A stretch of 64,000 bases of DNA from Natrinema amylolyticum (GTDB lineage Archaea; Halobacteriota; Halobacteria; Halobacteriales; Natrialbaceae). The translations under genes were made by a program, and so were the position numbers. Of the stretch, positions 16,253-24,879 are shown piece after piece (position 1 is the stretch's first letter; the number at the start of each line of letters is the position of its first letter). Under the pieces are notes generated by a model that saw only the letters and a program-made list of their open reading frames with translations, was not told the DNA's origin and did no database searches. The stretch spans positions 1,054,001-1,118,000 of the forward strand of contig NZ_JAIWPJ010000001.1 of assembly GCF_020515625.1 (NCBI RefSeq). The letters are read 5' to 3'.

Positions 16253-17316
16253 AGTTCACCTCCGAGCTTCCGTTTGACGCGCGCCTCGATCAGCTGGGCA
16301 GTGATACTCAACGCCATCACGGTCAGAAACAGGATCACGCCGGCAGCGAACAGCGCCTGCATGTGGAGGCCGTGTGCGTTACCGTACTGACTGGCGATGA
16401 GGCTGGTCAGCGTCACCGTGTTGCCGAAGACGTTGTAGAGCGGCTCCGGTAACTGCATCACGTTCCCCAGAATGACGGTCGCGGCCATCGTCTCGCCGAC
16501 GGCGCGGCCGACGCCGAGCAACACCGCGGCCGAAATTCCCGAGAAGGACGCGGGAAGGGTGACGCTCTTGATCGTCTGCCACTCCGTCGCGCCGATCGCG
16601 ACGGCCCCGTCTTTCATGTGATCGGGCACGCTCGAGATGGCGTCCTCGGCGACCGATGCGACCGTCGGGAGCGCCATCAACCCGACGACGACGCCGACGA
16701 CGACGATGCTGCCGCTCGAGGTGAGGCCGAAGTTGTCCATCATGTAGCCGTTGATGATCGTAAACCCGATGAACCCGTAGACGATCGAGGGGATTCCGGC
16801 GAGCGTTTCGACGGCCGGTTTCACGATCTCGTGTGCCCACGACGGTGCGATCTCGCTGATGAAGATCGCCGAGGCGACTCCGAGCGGAGCGGCGACGAGC
16901 GTCGCCAGGATGGTCGTCAGGACGGTGCCCCAGATGGCGGGATACAGCGAGTATCTGTCGTCACCGCGGCTCCAGTAGTTCCCGTTCGTGTAGAGGATGT
17001 CGAGTCCCATCCGTTCGAACGCGGGAAACGAGCGGAGAAACAGGTACGCAGTGATGAGCACGAGGACGAGCGCCGTCGAAATGGTCGCGAGGAACATCAG
17101 TCCCTTCGCGGTCGTCTCTTGGTGTGCGAACCAGCCGTACACGGCCACCACGAGAAACGCGAAGACGAAAAACACCGTCACTCCCGGAGCGAATAGAAAG
17201 CTCAGTAGCGAAGCCACCAACGCAGCGCCACCCGCGACGAGGACGGGCGATCGCCCGCCGTCTGCGTTGCGGTCATCGATACCCGACGAATCACTCGTTC
17301 GTAATGAATTCAACAT
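16249..17316 (-). CDS. pstC: Phosphate ABC transporter permease PstC (system 2)
   Basis: 355 residues, about 40 longer than PstC1 because of two additional N-terminal hydrophobic segments (residues 25-70). The conserved core has [36 protein letters not shown] and the EAA-loop [26 protein letters not shown]. It forms the phosphate-conducting channel with PstA2. The start lies 47 bases after the pstS3 stop, and its stop overlaps the pstA2 start. Confidence 0.96.
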   Translation of the reverse strand: MLNSLRTSDSSGIDDRNADGGRSPVLVAGGAALVASLLSFLFAPGVTVFFVFAFLVVAVYGWFAHQETTAKGLMFLATISTALVLVLITAYLFLRSFPAFERMGLDILYTNGNYWSRGDDRYSLYPAIWGTVLTTILATLVAAPLGVASAIFISEIAPSWAHEIVKPAVETLAGIPSIVYGFIGFTIINGYMMDNFGLTSSGSIVVVGVVVGLMALPTVASVAEDAISSVPDHMKDGAVAIGATEWQTIKSVTLPASFSGISAAVLLGVGRAVGETMAATVILGNVMQLPEPLYNVFGNTVTLTSLIASQYGNAHGLHMQALFAAGVILFLTVMALSITAQLIEARVKRKLGGEL

Positions 17317-17363
17317 TGGTGAATCAGTTCGTACAGTTGCGAAAGCAGTAGACGTCGTGGTGC

Positions 17364-18422
17364 TCAGTTACTCGGCTCGGGGAGTTTGTCCAGCTGGGTT
17401 TGCTGCCGCTCGTCCGTCAGTCCGAGGTAGTCCGCGTTTTCGACGAAATTCTCCTGACCGTAGTCGTGCAGGATCATCCGAAGGAACGCGGCCTCCTTGT
17501 CCGACGTGTCCTCCCAGGTGTAACAGTGGAGGTCGCGTGCGAGCGGATACGACGGGTCGGCCATCCGCTCTCGAGTGTACTCCGTGCCGTCGATCACGAG
17601 ATTGACCATCGGCGCGCCGTCCGAGATAAACGCGAGGCCGGCGTAGCCGATCGCGTTGTCCGAGTTCTCCAGTACCGTCTGGACCTGCTGGTTCTCTCCG
17701 TGACGAGCGTCGACGCTCATGTCGGCGTCGGGATCACCGAGCACGTTGTTTCGGAATGACGTGTCCGTCCCGGAGCCCTCGGCGCGGCCGATGACCTGAA
17801 TCTCCTTAGAGTCGCCACCGTAGTCCTCGACCTCGGTCCAGTTGCTGATCTCTCCCTGATAAATTCCCCGCACTTCCTCGATCGTAATCGATTCGAGACC
17901 GGCATCTTTGACCTCGCTGCTGACCATGATCGGCTGTGCGTCGACGCCGACGACGTGATCGACGAAGTCCGAGAGTTCGTCCTCGCTCCGGTCGGGGAAC
18001 TCGGCCGCAACGGGGGCGCTCGCATCACCGATGTCTACCTGCCCGTTCTCGAGTTTCTCGAGGCCGACACCGGTGTGGTTCAGTCCGATCGAGGTCTCGA
18101 ACGGTGGACCATCGCCGTCCGACTCGAAGCCGTAGAGACCGCCCCAGTACTCCGCGAGGTTCTGATCGGTATCGATATCGTAGTCGCTTGGCATCCAGTA
18201 GTCCTCGTCGCCGGCGGGCGGATTCGAGTTCCACAGCGATCCGGCTCTGCTCGTGATCGGGTAGACCGTCGACGAGCCGTCGGCCGAAAGCGACTCAGTG
18301 CTACTTCCGTCGTCGCTCCCGAGACAGCCGGCAGCCGTCACCGCACCGATCGCACCGGTCGCTGCGATGAACTTTCGTCGCGATACCCCGTCGACAGAGC
18401 GTCCGAACTGGTTGTCTGCCAT
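17364..18422 (-). CDS. pstS: Phosphate-binding lipoprotein PstS (system 2, divergent type)
   Basis: 352 residues from ATG 18422 (GTG 18425 is possible). Tat motif GVSRRKFIAATG and lipobox TAAGC are followed by a short Ser-rich linker. The phosphate loops are ADGSSTVYPITSRAG near 48, then VDIGDASAPV near 120 and RAEGSGTDTSFR near 220. It is a different PstS subtype from copies 1 and 2: it lacks FCPGDSDINGASR and has an insertion near residues 60-95. It is the first gene of pstS-C-A-B-phoU. The promoter box matches the other two pstS genes despite the protein divergence. Confidence 0.95.
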   Translation of the reverse strand: MADNQFGRSVDGVSRRKFIAATGAIGAVTAAGCLGSDDGSSTESLSADGSSTVYPITSRAGSLWNSNPPAGDEDYWMPSDYDIDTDQNLAEYWGGLYGFESDGDGPPFETSIGLNHTGVGLEKLENGQVDIGDASAPVAAEFPDRSEDELSDFVDHVVGVDAQPIMVSSEVKDAGLESITIEEVRGIYQGEISNWTEVEDYGGDSKEIQVIGRAEGSGTDTSFRNNVLGDPDADMSVDARHGENQQVQTVLENSDNAIGYAGLAFISDGAPMVNLVIDGTEYTRERMADPSYPLARDLHCYTWEDTSDKEAAFLRMILHDYGQENFVENADYLGLTDERQQTQLDKLPEPSN

Positions 18423-18443
18423 CACGTGGTCAATTCGAGAGGG

Positions 18444-18463
18444 TATAAAAATACGATGCTATG
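18444..18463 (-). promoter_or_regulatory. pstS3 promoter: TATA box plus shared pst box
   Basis: On the coding strand CATAGCATCGTAT (18463-18451) runs straight into TTTTTATA, and the ATG is at 18422. The spacing box-to-ATG is 29 bases, identical to pstS1 and pstS2. GACCACGTG abuts the ATG. The same arrangement before three non-identical pstS genes is the best regulatory signal in this window. Confidence 0.78.
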
Positions 18464-18495
18464 AGCCGTATATATTACTCAGAGGGAACATACTC

Positions 18496-18507
18496 CTATA
18501 TAGGTCT
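18496..18507. repeat. CTATATAGGTCT element upstream of pstS3, also upstream of pstS1
   Basis: The 12-base CTATATAGGTCT occurs at 18496-18507 and again at 11432-11443. It is 33 bases beyond the pst box in pstS3 and 5 bases beyond it in pstS1. ACATACTC also occurs next to each copy. pstS2 has only a loosely similar GTATATAT. It may be a second regulatory site or a divergent promoter element. Confidence 0.35.
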
Positions 18508-18898
18508 CAATCGGGGCGTCGGAAACGGTCCGGTCAGGCCTGCTACCGATCGTGTAACTAACGGAACACGGTCAGACGACGACGATCGGTCAGTGACTCG
18601 GCCCGCGAGCTACCGCCGTCAACGCCGGGCATCGAACACGACAGACGCCGTCCCGGTCGGTGATCCGACGTGAGTCCCCGCCCGTTGACTCCCGCCGCGT
18701 GCGGACCCAGAGTCGGGTCGTTCGCGCCCGTCTCCGGCACAACGGCGAGCGGATCAGAAATCGAACTATATCTATATACGACTATATTAGGCACTATCTA
18801 TACGGGTATTGATACGGATATCTTCTCCTCAAGAGCGATCGAAACGACCGTTTCTGCGGCGGCTGTGTCCCGATCGGGGCGAGACTCTATAGAGACAT

Positions 18899-18910
18899 GT
18901 ATATTTATAT
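18899..18910 (+). promoter_or_regulatory. Promoter of the AbrB-PhoU gene
   Basis: GTATATTTATAT is centred about 29 bases before ATG 18934, the normal TATA distance for a leaderless haloarchaeal mRNA. The pst box seen at the three pstS genes is not present here, so this gene may be controlled differently. Confidence 0.6.
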
Positions 18911-18933
18911 TCCGGCATCCAAAACCCCGGCAC

Positions 18934-19929
18934 ATGGAAACGCGCAAGGTGCAGGTGACCGGCGGATCGACGTACACCGTCTCCCTGCCGAAGACCTGGG
19001 CGACGGATAACGACGTCAGCGCCGGAACGACCGTCGAGTTCTACCCCGAGGACGACGCGCTCTTGTTGACACCTCGCGACGAGACGGACCGACAGGAGGG
19101 CACGCTCGACATCTCGAGCCTCGAGGGCGAGCGCCTGACCCGGGCCGTGATGACGATGTACGTCAGCGGCTTCGACATCATCAGACTCGAGGCGGGCCGG
19201 ATCACGACGGACCAGCGCCGGGCGATCCGCGACGCGACCCAGGGCCTGGTCGGCGTCGAGGTGTTAGAGGAGACGACCGACAGCGTGGTCATTCAGGACC
19301 TGCTGGACTCCTCGGAGCTGTCGATCGTCAACGCCGTCACGCGCATGCGCCTGATCGCCCAGTCGATGCTCGCAGACGCCGTCCGGGCGCTGATCGAGAA
19401 CGACGACGACATCGCACACGACGTGATCGAGCGCGACGACGACGTCGACCGCCTCTGGCTGGTCGTCTCGCGGATCTTCCGCGCGACGCTTCGGTCGCCC
19501 CGCGCCGCCGAGGAACTCGGCGTCCCCCGCGAGGACTGTTTCGACTTCCACTCGAGCGCTCGCCAACTCGAGCGCGTCGCCGACCACGCCGCCAAGATCA
19601 GTAACATCGCGCTCAAACTCGACGAGATCCCCGAGCCGGTCGCCGAGGGCCTCGAGGAACTGCAGGCCGACGCCTCGACCGTCCTCGAGAAGGCGATGGA
19701 CGCGCTGTTCGCTGACGAGACCGAGGAGGCCAACCGGCTCGGGCACGAGGCCCGCGAGGCCGTCCTCGAGATCGACGAGCACACCCGCCAGATCGACGAC
19801 ATGCTCCGGGACCTCGAGCCGGTGCAGGCCCAGTCACTGGGGTTGATCGTCGACTCGCTGTCCAGAAGCGCCGACTACGGCGGCAATATCGCCGAGACGG
19901 CGCTCCAGAAGGCCGCACCGCGACCTTGA
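18934..19929 (+). CDS. AbrB/SpoVT-type DNA-binding domain fused to PhoU domain
   Basis: 331 residues. Residues 1-45 form a swapped-hairpin AbrB/SpoVT domain (KVQVTGGSTYTVSLPKTWA, then VEFYPEDDALLLTPR), a DNA-binding fold. The rest is a PhoU-like helical domain with RQLERVADHAAKISN near residue 215 and SLSRSADYGGNIAETAL near the C-terminus. Such fusions are a known archaeal PhoU type and are candidates for the transcription factor of the phosphate regulon. It is transcribed divergently from pstS3, consistent with control of that promoter. I inferred the target from position; no operator is proven. Confidence 0.88.
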   Translation: METRKVQVTGGSTYTVSLPKTWATDNDVSAGTTVEFYPEDDALLLTPRDETDRQEGTLDISSLEGERLTRAVMTMYVSGFDIIRLEAGRITTDQRRAIRDATQGLVGVEVLEETTDSVVIQDLLDSSELSIVNAVTRMRLIAQSMLADAVRALIENDDDIAHDVIERDDDVDRLWLVVSRIFRATLRSPRAAEELGVPREDCFDFHSSARQLERVADHAAKISNIALKLDEIPEPVAEGLEELQADASTVLEKAMDALFADETEEANRLGHEAREAVLEIDEHTRQIDDMLRDLEPVQAQSLGLIVDSLSRSADYGGNIAETALQKAAPRP

Positions 19930-20411
19930 CGAGACGATCATACCGCGTGCGATCATTTTGCTCCGGGATCTCGCCGTAAATGAGTGAGTGGTGCTAGTGA
20001 ACGGGTGTATGGTCCAGTGGATTTTGACGGGGATACGTGAGGAGAGAAGTGTCCTGCTACCGTGGCGACAGGGAATCGCCACGCCCTCCCCAGCCGATTC
20101 GCTCACGCCTCCGGCGCTCGCTCATCCCTCGCGCAGTGTTATCAACCGACCTCACCATCGTTCGGTCGGCCGACAGTGCGCGCCACTGCACGCCGGTTAA
20201 TTGGTCCGGAGTAAGACAGCGAGCTCCTGTACTGACCATGCGTTTCAGGAGATATTCTTCACGAAGAACTCGTGTGGCCCTCTACTGATCGTCTCTCGGC
20301 ACGCCTGCTGGACCCCGTGACGGATGCCGAACGGCTCGAGTCGGCGTCCGGTGCGTTCACTTCCGCCCTCCTCCGGGAACGCTTTTTACGCCCCGACTCG
20401 AAAGGCGAGTG
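19930..20411. other. 482-base gap between AbrB-PhoU and rpa1
   Basis: I find no convincing gene. The segment CCAGCCGATTCGCTCACGCCTCC (about 20090-20112) and its surroundings look like degenerate non-coding sequence of the kind left by decayed mobile or duplicated genes, but no transposase or integrase motif is readable. A small hairpin lies at 20062-20082. A CTTTTTACG TATA-like stretch near 20380-20390 probably serves rpa1. Confidence 0.6.
20062..20082. repeat. 7-bp hairpin in the AbrB-PhoU/rpa1 gap
   Basis: GTGGCGA (20062-20068) and TCGCCAC (20076-20082) are perfect reverse complements with a 7-base loop. It lies 133 bases after the AbrB-PhoU stop. A transcript-end hairpin or part of a decayed element are both possible. 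Confidence 0.3.
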
Positions 20412-21686
20412 ATGGAACTCGACGATCATGCCGAGGATCTCGCCTCCGACCTCGGTGTTGACAAAGAGGAGGTCAAAGACGACCTGCAGAACCTGGTGGA
20501 GTACAGCGTCCCGGTCGACGAGGCCAAGCAGAGCCTCCGACGGAAGTACGGCGACGGGTCCAGCGGCGGTGGCGGAACGCCGTCCGCGAAGGACATCGCC
20601 GAGATCGCGCCCGACGATAGCAACGTTACCGTCACGGGCGTCGTCCTCACCGCGGGCGAGCGATCGATCCGCTATCAGGGCTCCGATCACGTCATCGTGG
20701 AAGGGCGACTGGCCGACGAGACCGGCGTCATCGACTACACGGCGTGGGAGGACTTCGGCCTCGAGCCGGGCGACACGATCACCGCGGGCAACGCGGGCGT
20801 CCGCGAGTGGGACGGCGAACCCGAACTCAACCTCGGCGAGAGCACCTCGCTGTCCTTCGAGGCCGACTCGCTCGAGGTTCCCTACGAGATCGGCGGCGAC
20901 GCTCAACTGGCCGACCTCCGGACCGGCGATCGTGCGGTCACGATCGAAGTCACCGTCCTCGAGTGCGAGCTCAAGACGATCGACGGTCGCGACGGGGAGA
21001 CGGACATCCTGAGCGGCGTCTTCGGCGACGAGAGCGGCCGCCTCCCGTTCACGAACTGGGATCCGGCCCCCGAAATCGAGGACGGCGGCACGGTTCGCAT
21101 CGAGAACGCCTACGTCCAGGAGTTCCGGGGCGTCCCCGAAGTCAACGTCTCGGAGTTCTCGACGGTCACTGCGCTCGACCGAGAGATCGACGTCGGCAGT
21201 AACACCTCGACGATGGACGTCGGCGACGCCGTCGCCACCGGCGGGATCTACGACGTCGAAGTCGTGGGCAATCTGCTCGCGGTCCGGGACGGCTCCGGCC
21301 TCATCCAGCGCTGTCCGGAGTGTTACCGGGTCATCCAGAAGGGACAGTGTCGAACGCACGGCGACGTCGACGGGATCGACGACATGCGCGTCAAGGGAAT
21401 CCTCGACGACGGCACCGGCACCGTCACTGTCGTCCTCGACGACGAACTCACCGAGCGAGTCTACGGCGGGACCCTCGAGGACGCCTTAGAGCAGGCTCGC
21501 GAGGCGATGGACCAAGAGGTCGTCGCGGATCGCATCCGCGAGCGCATCGTCGGTCGCGAGTACCGCGTGCGCGGTCACCTCTCGGTCGACGAGTACGGCG
21601 CGAATTTGGACGCCGAGATCTTCGAAGAGAGCGACGACGATCCGGCCGCCCGTGCGACGGCCTTCTTAGAGGAGGTGGACGCATGA
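20412..21686 (+). CDS. rpa1: Single-stranded DNA-binding protein Rpa1 (replication protein A, multi-OB-fold)
   Basis: 424 residues. A helical N-terminus (1-40) is followed by three predicted OB folds (about 60-160, 165-270, 280-385). A zinc-binding site CPECYRVIQKGQCRTHG (C-x2-C-x8-C-x2-H) lies near residue 300 within the third. The protein should coat single-stranded DNA in replication and repair. The gene order rpa1-rpap1-rpe matches the Haloferax volcanii rpa1 operon. ATG 20412 is preferred over GTG 20409 and lies close to a CTTTTTACG TATA-like box, so the message is probably leaderless. The stop overlaps the rpap1 start. Confidence 0.93.
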   Translation: MELDDHAEDLASDLGVDKEEVKDDLQNLVEYSVPVDEAKQSLRRKYGDGSSGGGGTPSAKDIAEIAPDDSNVTVTGVVLTAGERSIRYQGSDHVIVEGRLADETGVIDYTAWEDFGLEPGDTITAGNAGVREWDGEPELNLGESTSLSFEADSLEVPYEIGGDAQLADLRTGDRAVTIEVTVLECELKTIDGRDGETDILSGVFGDESGRLPFTNWDPAPEIEDGGTVRIENAYVQEFRGVPEVNVSEFSTVTALDREIDVGSNTSTMDVGDAVATGGIYDVEVVGNLLAVRDGSGLIQRCPECYRVIQKGQCRTHGDVDGIDDMRVKGILDDGTGTVTVVLDDELTERVYGGTLEDALEQAREAMDQEVVADRIRERIVGREYRVRGHLSVDEYGANLDAEIFEESDDDPAARATAFLEEVDA

Positions 21687-23533
21687 GCGCGAACGGCAAC
21701 GGGAACGGCGACGGTGACGACGAGATCCCGGGACGAGAACTCGCGTACCGACTCTTCGCCGCCGAGTACGACGACGCCTCGCTCTCCTACGCCGAGAGCG
21801 ACGAAGAGCGGGCACCCAACTACGTGATCACGCCGACCGGTGCACGACTCAACCGCGTCTTCGCCGTCGGGACGCTGACCGAAGTCACGTCGGTCAACGA
21901 CGAGATGGTGCGCGCCCGCGTCGTCGATCCCACGGGCGCGTTCGTCGTCTACGCCGGCCAGTACCAGCCCGACGAACTGGCGTTCTTAGAGCAGACCGAG
22001 CCGCCCGCATTCGTCGCGGTGACGGGCAAAGCTCGGACCTTCCAGCCCGACGACTCGGATCAGGTCTACACCTCGATCCGCCCCGAGAGCATTGCCACGG
22101 TCGACGCCGACACCCGGGACCGCTGGGTCGTCAGTGCGGCCGAACAGACGCTCGACCGTATCGGGACCTATGCTGGAGCCGCAGAACTCGGTGTGACTGA
22201 CGAGGCGCTGACCGACGCCCTGCTCGAGGCCGGCGTCGAATCCGGTCTCGCAGCGGGGATTCCGCTCGCGCAGGACCACTACGGAACGACGCCGTCGTAC
22301 CTCGCGGCGCTCCGGAACTGCGCCCTCGAGGCCTGCGAAGTCGTCGCGGGCGACCGCGATCAGGTGAGCGGGCTCGACGTCGCACCGGATGCGACGAGTC
22401 CCGAGTTCGACGCGACGTTCGTCTCACTCGCCGACCTCGATGGCGTCGATATCGAGGCGCTCGAGGCCGGTGTCGAACCCGAACCCGACGCCGACGCCGA
22501 CGCAGCGCCGACGGAACCCGTCGCGGCCGCGGCCGGCGGGAGCGGCGCGGCGGCCGACCCCGAGGACGCACATTCGGGCTCCGCGGCCGGAACGGCGACC
22601 AGTGACGGTTCCGACGTGACCGAAACTGCCGACATCGACGTCGAATCCGAGACTGAGACCGGAACGACCGAGATCGAGTCCGAGCCCGATACCGACGCGG
22701 CCGAACCCGACCTCGAAGCGGACTCGAGCGAGACCGACGGATCGGTCGTCACCGACGACGCCGATGACTCGAATGTCGCCGCCGATGTCACCGAGACGAC
22801 GGCTACCGAGTCGGCGGCCGACCCCGAACCGGTCGGTGACGAGACCGACTCCGACGGCGAGACGCTCGAGACCGAGCCCGCCGAGACGACGGCCGACGCC
22901 GCCGAGGGGTCCGACGACGTCGCCGAGTCGGCGGCCGACGACGGCGACGACGAACTCGGCGATTTCGACGCCGGCGACGTCGACGACAGCATGTACGAGA
23001 TGGACGAGGAGGAACGCGAACAACTCGAGGAGGAGTTCGGTGCGGAGTTCACGACCGGGAGCGAAGTCGAGGAGCCCGGCGAGGCCGATATCGACGTTCC
23101 CGACTCGGAAGACGTCGACGCCGGCGAACCGGCTGGCGAATCGGCATCGAGCGAGAACGGGTCCGCAGCCGACGACGATACCGCCGGTACACAGGCCGCC
23201 GACTCCGACGACGATCTCGGCGCGCCGCCGGAGTCCGGACTCGAGGCCGAAGCCGAATCGGAACCGGAATCGGGCGCGGACGAGCCAGCGACCGACGACT
23301 CCGAGGCCGACGACTCCGAGGCCGAACCGGCCGACGACGTCGACCTCGAGGACTACGTCGTCGAAACGATGGAGGAACTCGACGACGGCGACGGTGCCGA
23401 CCGGACGACGGTGATCGAGCGGGTCGCTGCCGACACCGGCGCGTCCGCCGACGACGTCGAAAACGCCATTCAGGACGCCCTGATGGGCGGCCAGTGTTAC
23501 GAGCCCGACGACGAGACGCTGAAAGCGATCTGA
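21683..23533 (+). CDS. rpap1: RPA-associated protein Rpap1 (COG3390) with very long acidic linker
   Basis: 616 residues. Residues 20-245 form the conserved domain (ELAYRLFAAEYDDASLSY, an OB fold with VYAGQYQPDELAFL). Residues about 265-550 are low-complexity and dominated by Asp, Glu, Ala, Ser and Thr. The C-terminal 60 residues (DYVVETMEELDDGDG, then TTVIERVAADTGASADDVENA) look like a small helical or winged-helix module. In haloarchaea Rpap proteins are genetically and physically linked to their cognate Rpa. Start ATG overlaps the rpa1 stop (ATGA) and is preceded by a strong Shine-Dalgarno GGAGGTG at 21671-21677. Confidence 0.92.
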   Translation: MSANGNGNGDGDDEIPGRELAYRLFAAEYDDASLSYAESDEERAPNYVITPTGARLNRVFAVGTLTEVTSVNDEMVRARVVDPTGAFVVYAGQYQPDELAFLEQTEPPAFVAVTGKARTFQPDDSDQVYTSIRPESIATVDADTRDRWVVSAAEQTLDRIGTYAGAAELGVTDEALTDALLEAGVESGLAAGIPLAQDHYGTTPSYLAALRNCALEACEVVAGDRDQVSGLDVAPDATSPEFDATFVSLADLDGVDIEALEAGVEPEPDADADAAPTEPVAAAAGGSGAAADPEDAHSGSAAGTATSDGSDVTETADIDVESETETGTTEIESEPDTDAAEPDLEADSSETDGSVVTDDADDSNVAADVTETTATESAADPEPVGDETDSDGETLETEPAETTADAAEGSDDVAESAADDGDDELGDFDAGDVDDSMYEMDEEEREQLEEEFGAEFTTGSEVEEPGEADIDVPDSEDVDAGEPAGESASSENGSAADDDTAGTQAADSDDDLGAPPESGLEAEAESEPESGADEPATDDSEADDSEAEPADDVDLEDYVVETMEELDDGDGADRTTVIERVAADTGASADDVENAIQDALMGGQCYEPDDETLKAI

Positions 23534-23543
23534 TCGGGCGACG

Positions 23544-24383
23544 ATGCGAGACGATCCCCGACGTGCCGCTGCGGAGTCCGCGTCGACGCCCGCTCGAGTC
23601 GAACCCGTTCCCGGTGAACCGGCCGCGACCGCGGTAATCGGGGGCGAACGCGCCCTGCTCGTCGCCGACTATCACGCCGGCTACGAGGCCGGGCTGCGAT
23701 ACGAGCGCGGCGTCGACGTTCCCAGTCGGGCACCTGACCGGCGCGAGCGACTCGTGTCGCTGCTCGAGCGCACCGACCCCGACCGATTGGTCGTCCTCGG
23801 CGACCTCATGCACTCGATCGGCGACCCGGGCGGGGCCGAACGCGGCGAGCTCGAGGTGCTGTTCGAATCGTTCGCGGCCGATCTCGCAGTGACTGTCGTC
23901 AAAGGCAACCACGACGGCCGGATCGAGACCTGGCTCGCGGATGGCGACGATATCGAAGCGGCCGTCGACGTCGTCCCAGGCGATGGTATCGCCCTCGGCG
24001 ATGTCGGGATCTGTCACGGGCACACGTGGCCCTCGCGGGCCGCCCTCGAGAGCGACGTGCTCTGTCTGGGTCACGAACATCCCTGCGTCCGACTCGAGGA
24101 CGAGGTCGGCGGCAGCCGCGTCGAACGCGCGTGGCTCCGCGGACGGCTCGATCCGGCCCCGTTTCGCGACCGGTCCGAATACGAGGGGGTCTCGTGGCTC
24201 GAGCGTGCTGACGAATCGCCGCCGAAGGCGATCGTCGTACCGGCGTTCAACGACCTCGTCGGGGGGACGTGGATCAACGTGACCGGACAGTCGTTTCTCT
24301 CGCCGTTTCTCCCGGCGGGGCTGGCCGAGGGCGAGGCCTACCTGCTGGACGGGACGCGGCTCGGACCATACGACTCAGTGTGA
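23544..24383 (+). CDS. rpe: Calcineurin-like metallophosphoesterase Rpe of the rpa1 operon
   Basis: 279 residues. The metallophosphoesterase motifs are in order: LLVADYHAGYE (D-x-H), VVLGDLMHS (G-D), VVKGNHDGR (G-N-H-D) and CHGHTW (G-H-x-H-like). These residues bind two metal ions. The substrate is unknown. Location 10 bases after rpap1 places it in the rpa1 operon, as in Haloferax, where it is named rpe and is not required for Rpa function. The first 35 residues are a poorly conserved polar extension. Confidence 0.9.
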   Translation: MRDDPRRAAAESASTPARVEPVPGEPAATAVIGGERALLVADYHAGYEAGLRYERGVDVPSRAPDRRERLVSLLERTDPDRLVVLGDLMHSIGDPGGAERGELEVLFESFAADLAVTVVKGNHDGRIETWLADGDDIEAAVDVVPGDGIALGDVGICHGHTWPSRAALESDVLCLGHEHPCVRLEDEVGGSRVERAWLRGRLDPAPFRDRSEYEGVSWLERADESPPKAIVVPAFNDLVGGTWINVTGQSFLSPFLPAGLAEGEAYLLDGTRLGPYDSV

Positions 24384-24407
24384 CGAACGTCGACTTCCCG
24401 CGTTCGG

Positions 24408-24713
24408 CTACCGCTGGACCGTCCTCGATCTGATCTCGTCGCCCTCGCGCCACTGATAGTAGTGATATTCGGTGTCGCCGATTTCCGTCACCGAGACCGT
24501 CGCACGCTCCGGGACGCCCTCGGGATACGCGTCCGGATCGGCTGCCGATTCCGATTCGCTCTCGCCTCGCGCTTCCTTCCACGCAGCTACGTCGTCGATG
24601 TACGCACTCACTGTCCGGAGCGTCGCTGCGTCTCGCTCGAGGAGTTCCGCGAGTACCTCGCCGTCCACGCCGTCCAGTTCCGGTGGTGGTGTCGGTCGCT
24701 CGTCCGCGGTCAT
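24408..24713 (-). CDS. Conserved haloarchaeal small protein, DUF6788-like
   Basis: 101 residues, converging on rpe. The N-terminus is Pro/Glu-rich, the middle helical (DGEVLAELLERDAATLRTVS) and the C-terminus has the pattern GDTEYHYYQWREGDEIRSR. That last pattern resembles the Y-x-Y-x-QW-x-EG-x(2)-KS motif of DUF6788-like haloarchaeal proteins, which often occur near mobile or regulatory genes. No function is known. The family assignment is tentative; the gene itself is supported by acidic composition and codon pattern. Confidence 0.7.
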   Translation of the reverse strand: MTADERPTPPPELDGVDGEVLAELLERDAATLRTVSAYIDDVAAWKEARGESESESAADPDAYPEGVPERATVSVTEIGDTEYHYYQWREGDEIRSRTVQR

Positions 24714-24845
24714 ATACGCCGATGACGGACGGTCGCCGTAAAACGTCGTCTTTCGCCTCGAGATCGCTTCGCTCGAGACGCTTGTGATCAGTTGACTCGG
24801 TCCATATTGAGTCCTAGTATCCGTTGGTACCCAATTACGTGTGGA

Positions 24846-24853
24846 TTTATATA
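24846..24853 (+). promoter_or_regulatory. TATA box of the small HTH gene
   Basis: TTTATATA is centred 30 bases before ATG 24880, giving a leader of only a few bases. It is the only strongly AT-rich block in this gap. Confidence 0.6.
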
Positions 24854-24879
24854 CACGAACGAGGTGCCTATAGCTGACA

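Larger units (their letters stand above)
18423..18933. other. 511-base divergent regulatory region between pstS3 and AbrB-PhoU gene
   Basis: No coding region is supported. It contains the pstS3 promoter near its left end and the AbrB-PhoU promoter at its right end. An AT-rich cluster at 18764-18805 has repeats of ACTATAT (18765-18771, 18781-18787) and a near copy ACTATCT (18793-18799). The middle part (about 18510-18760) is GC-rich with nothing recognisable. Confidence 0.8.

Noticed and set aside
13752-16259. 835-codon open frame on the minus strand covering pstB2 and most of pstA2
   Set aside because: Only the last 310 codons match PstB. The upstream part is Arg/Asp-rich, out of frame with pstA2 and arises from the scarcity of stop codons at high GC.
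20037-20288. Short frames in the gap before rpa1
   Set aside because: Composition is not acidic and no start signal is visible; they may be remnants but cannot be supported as genes.
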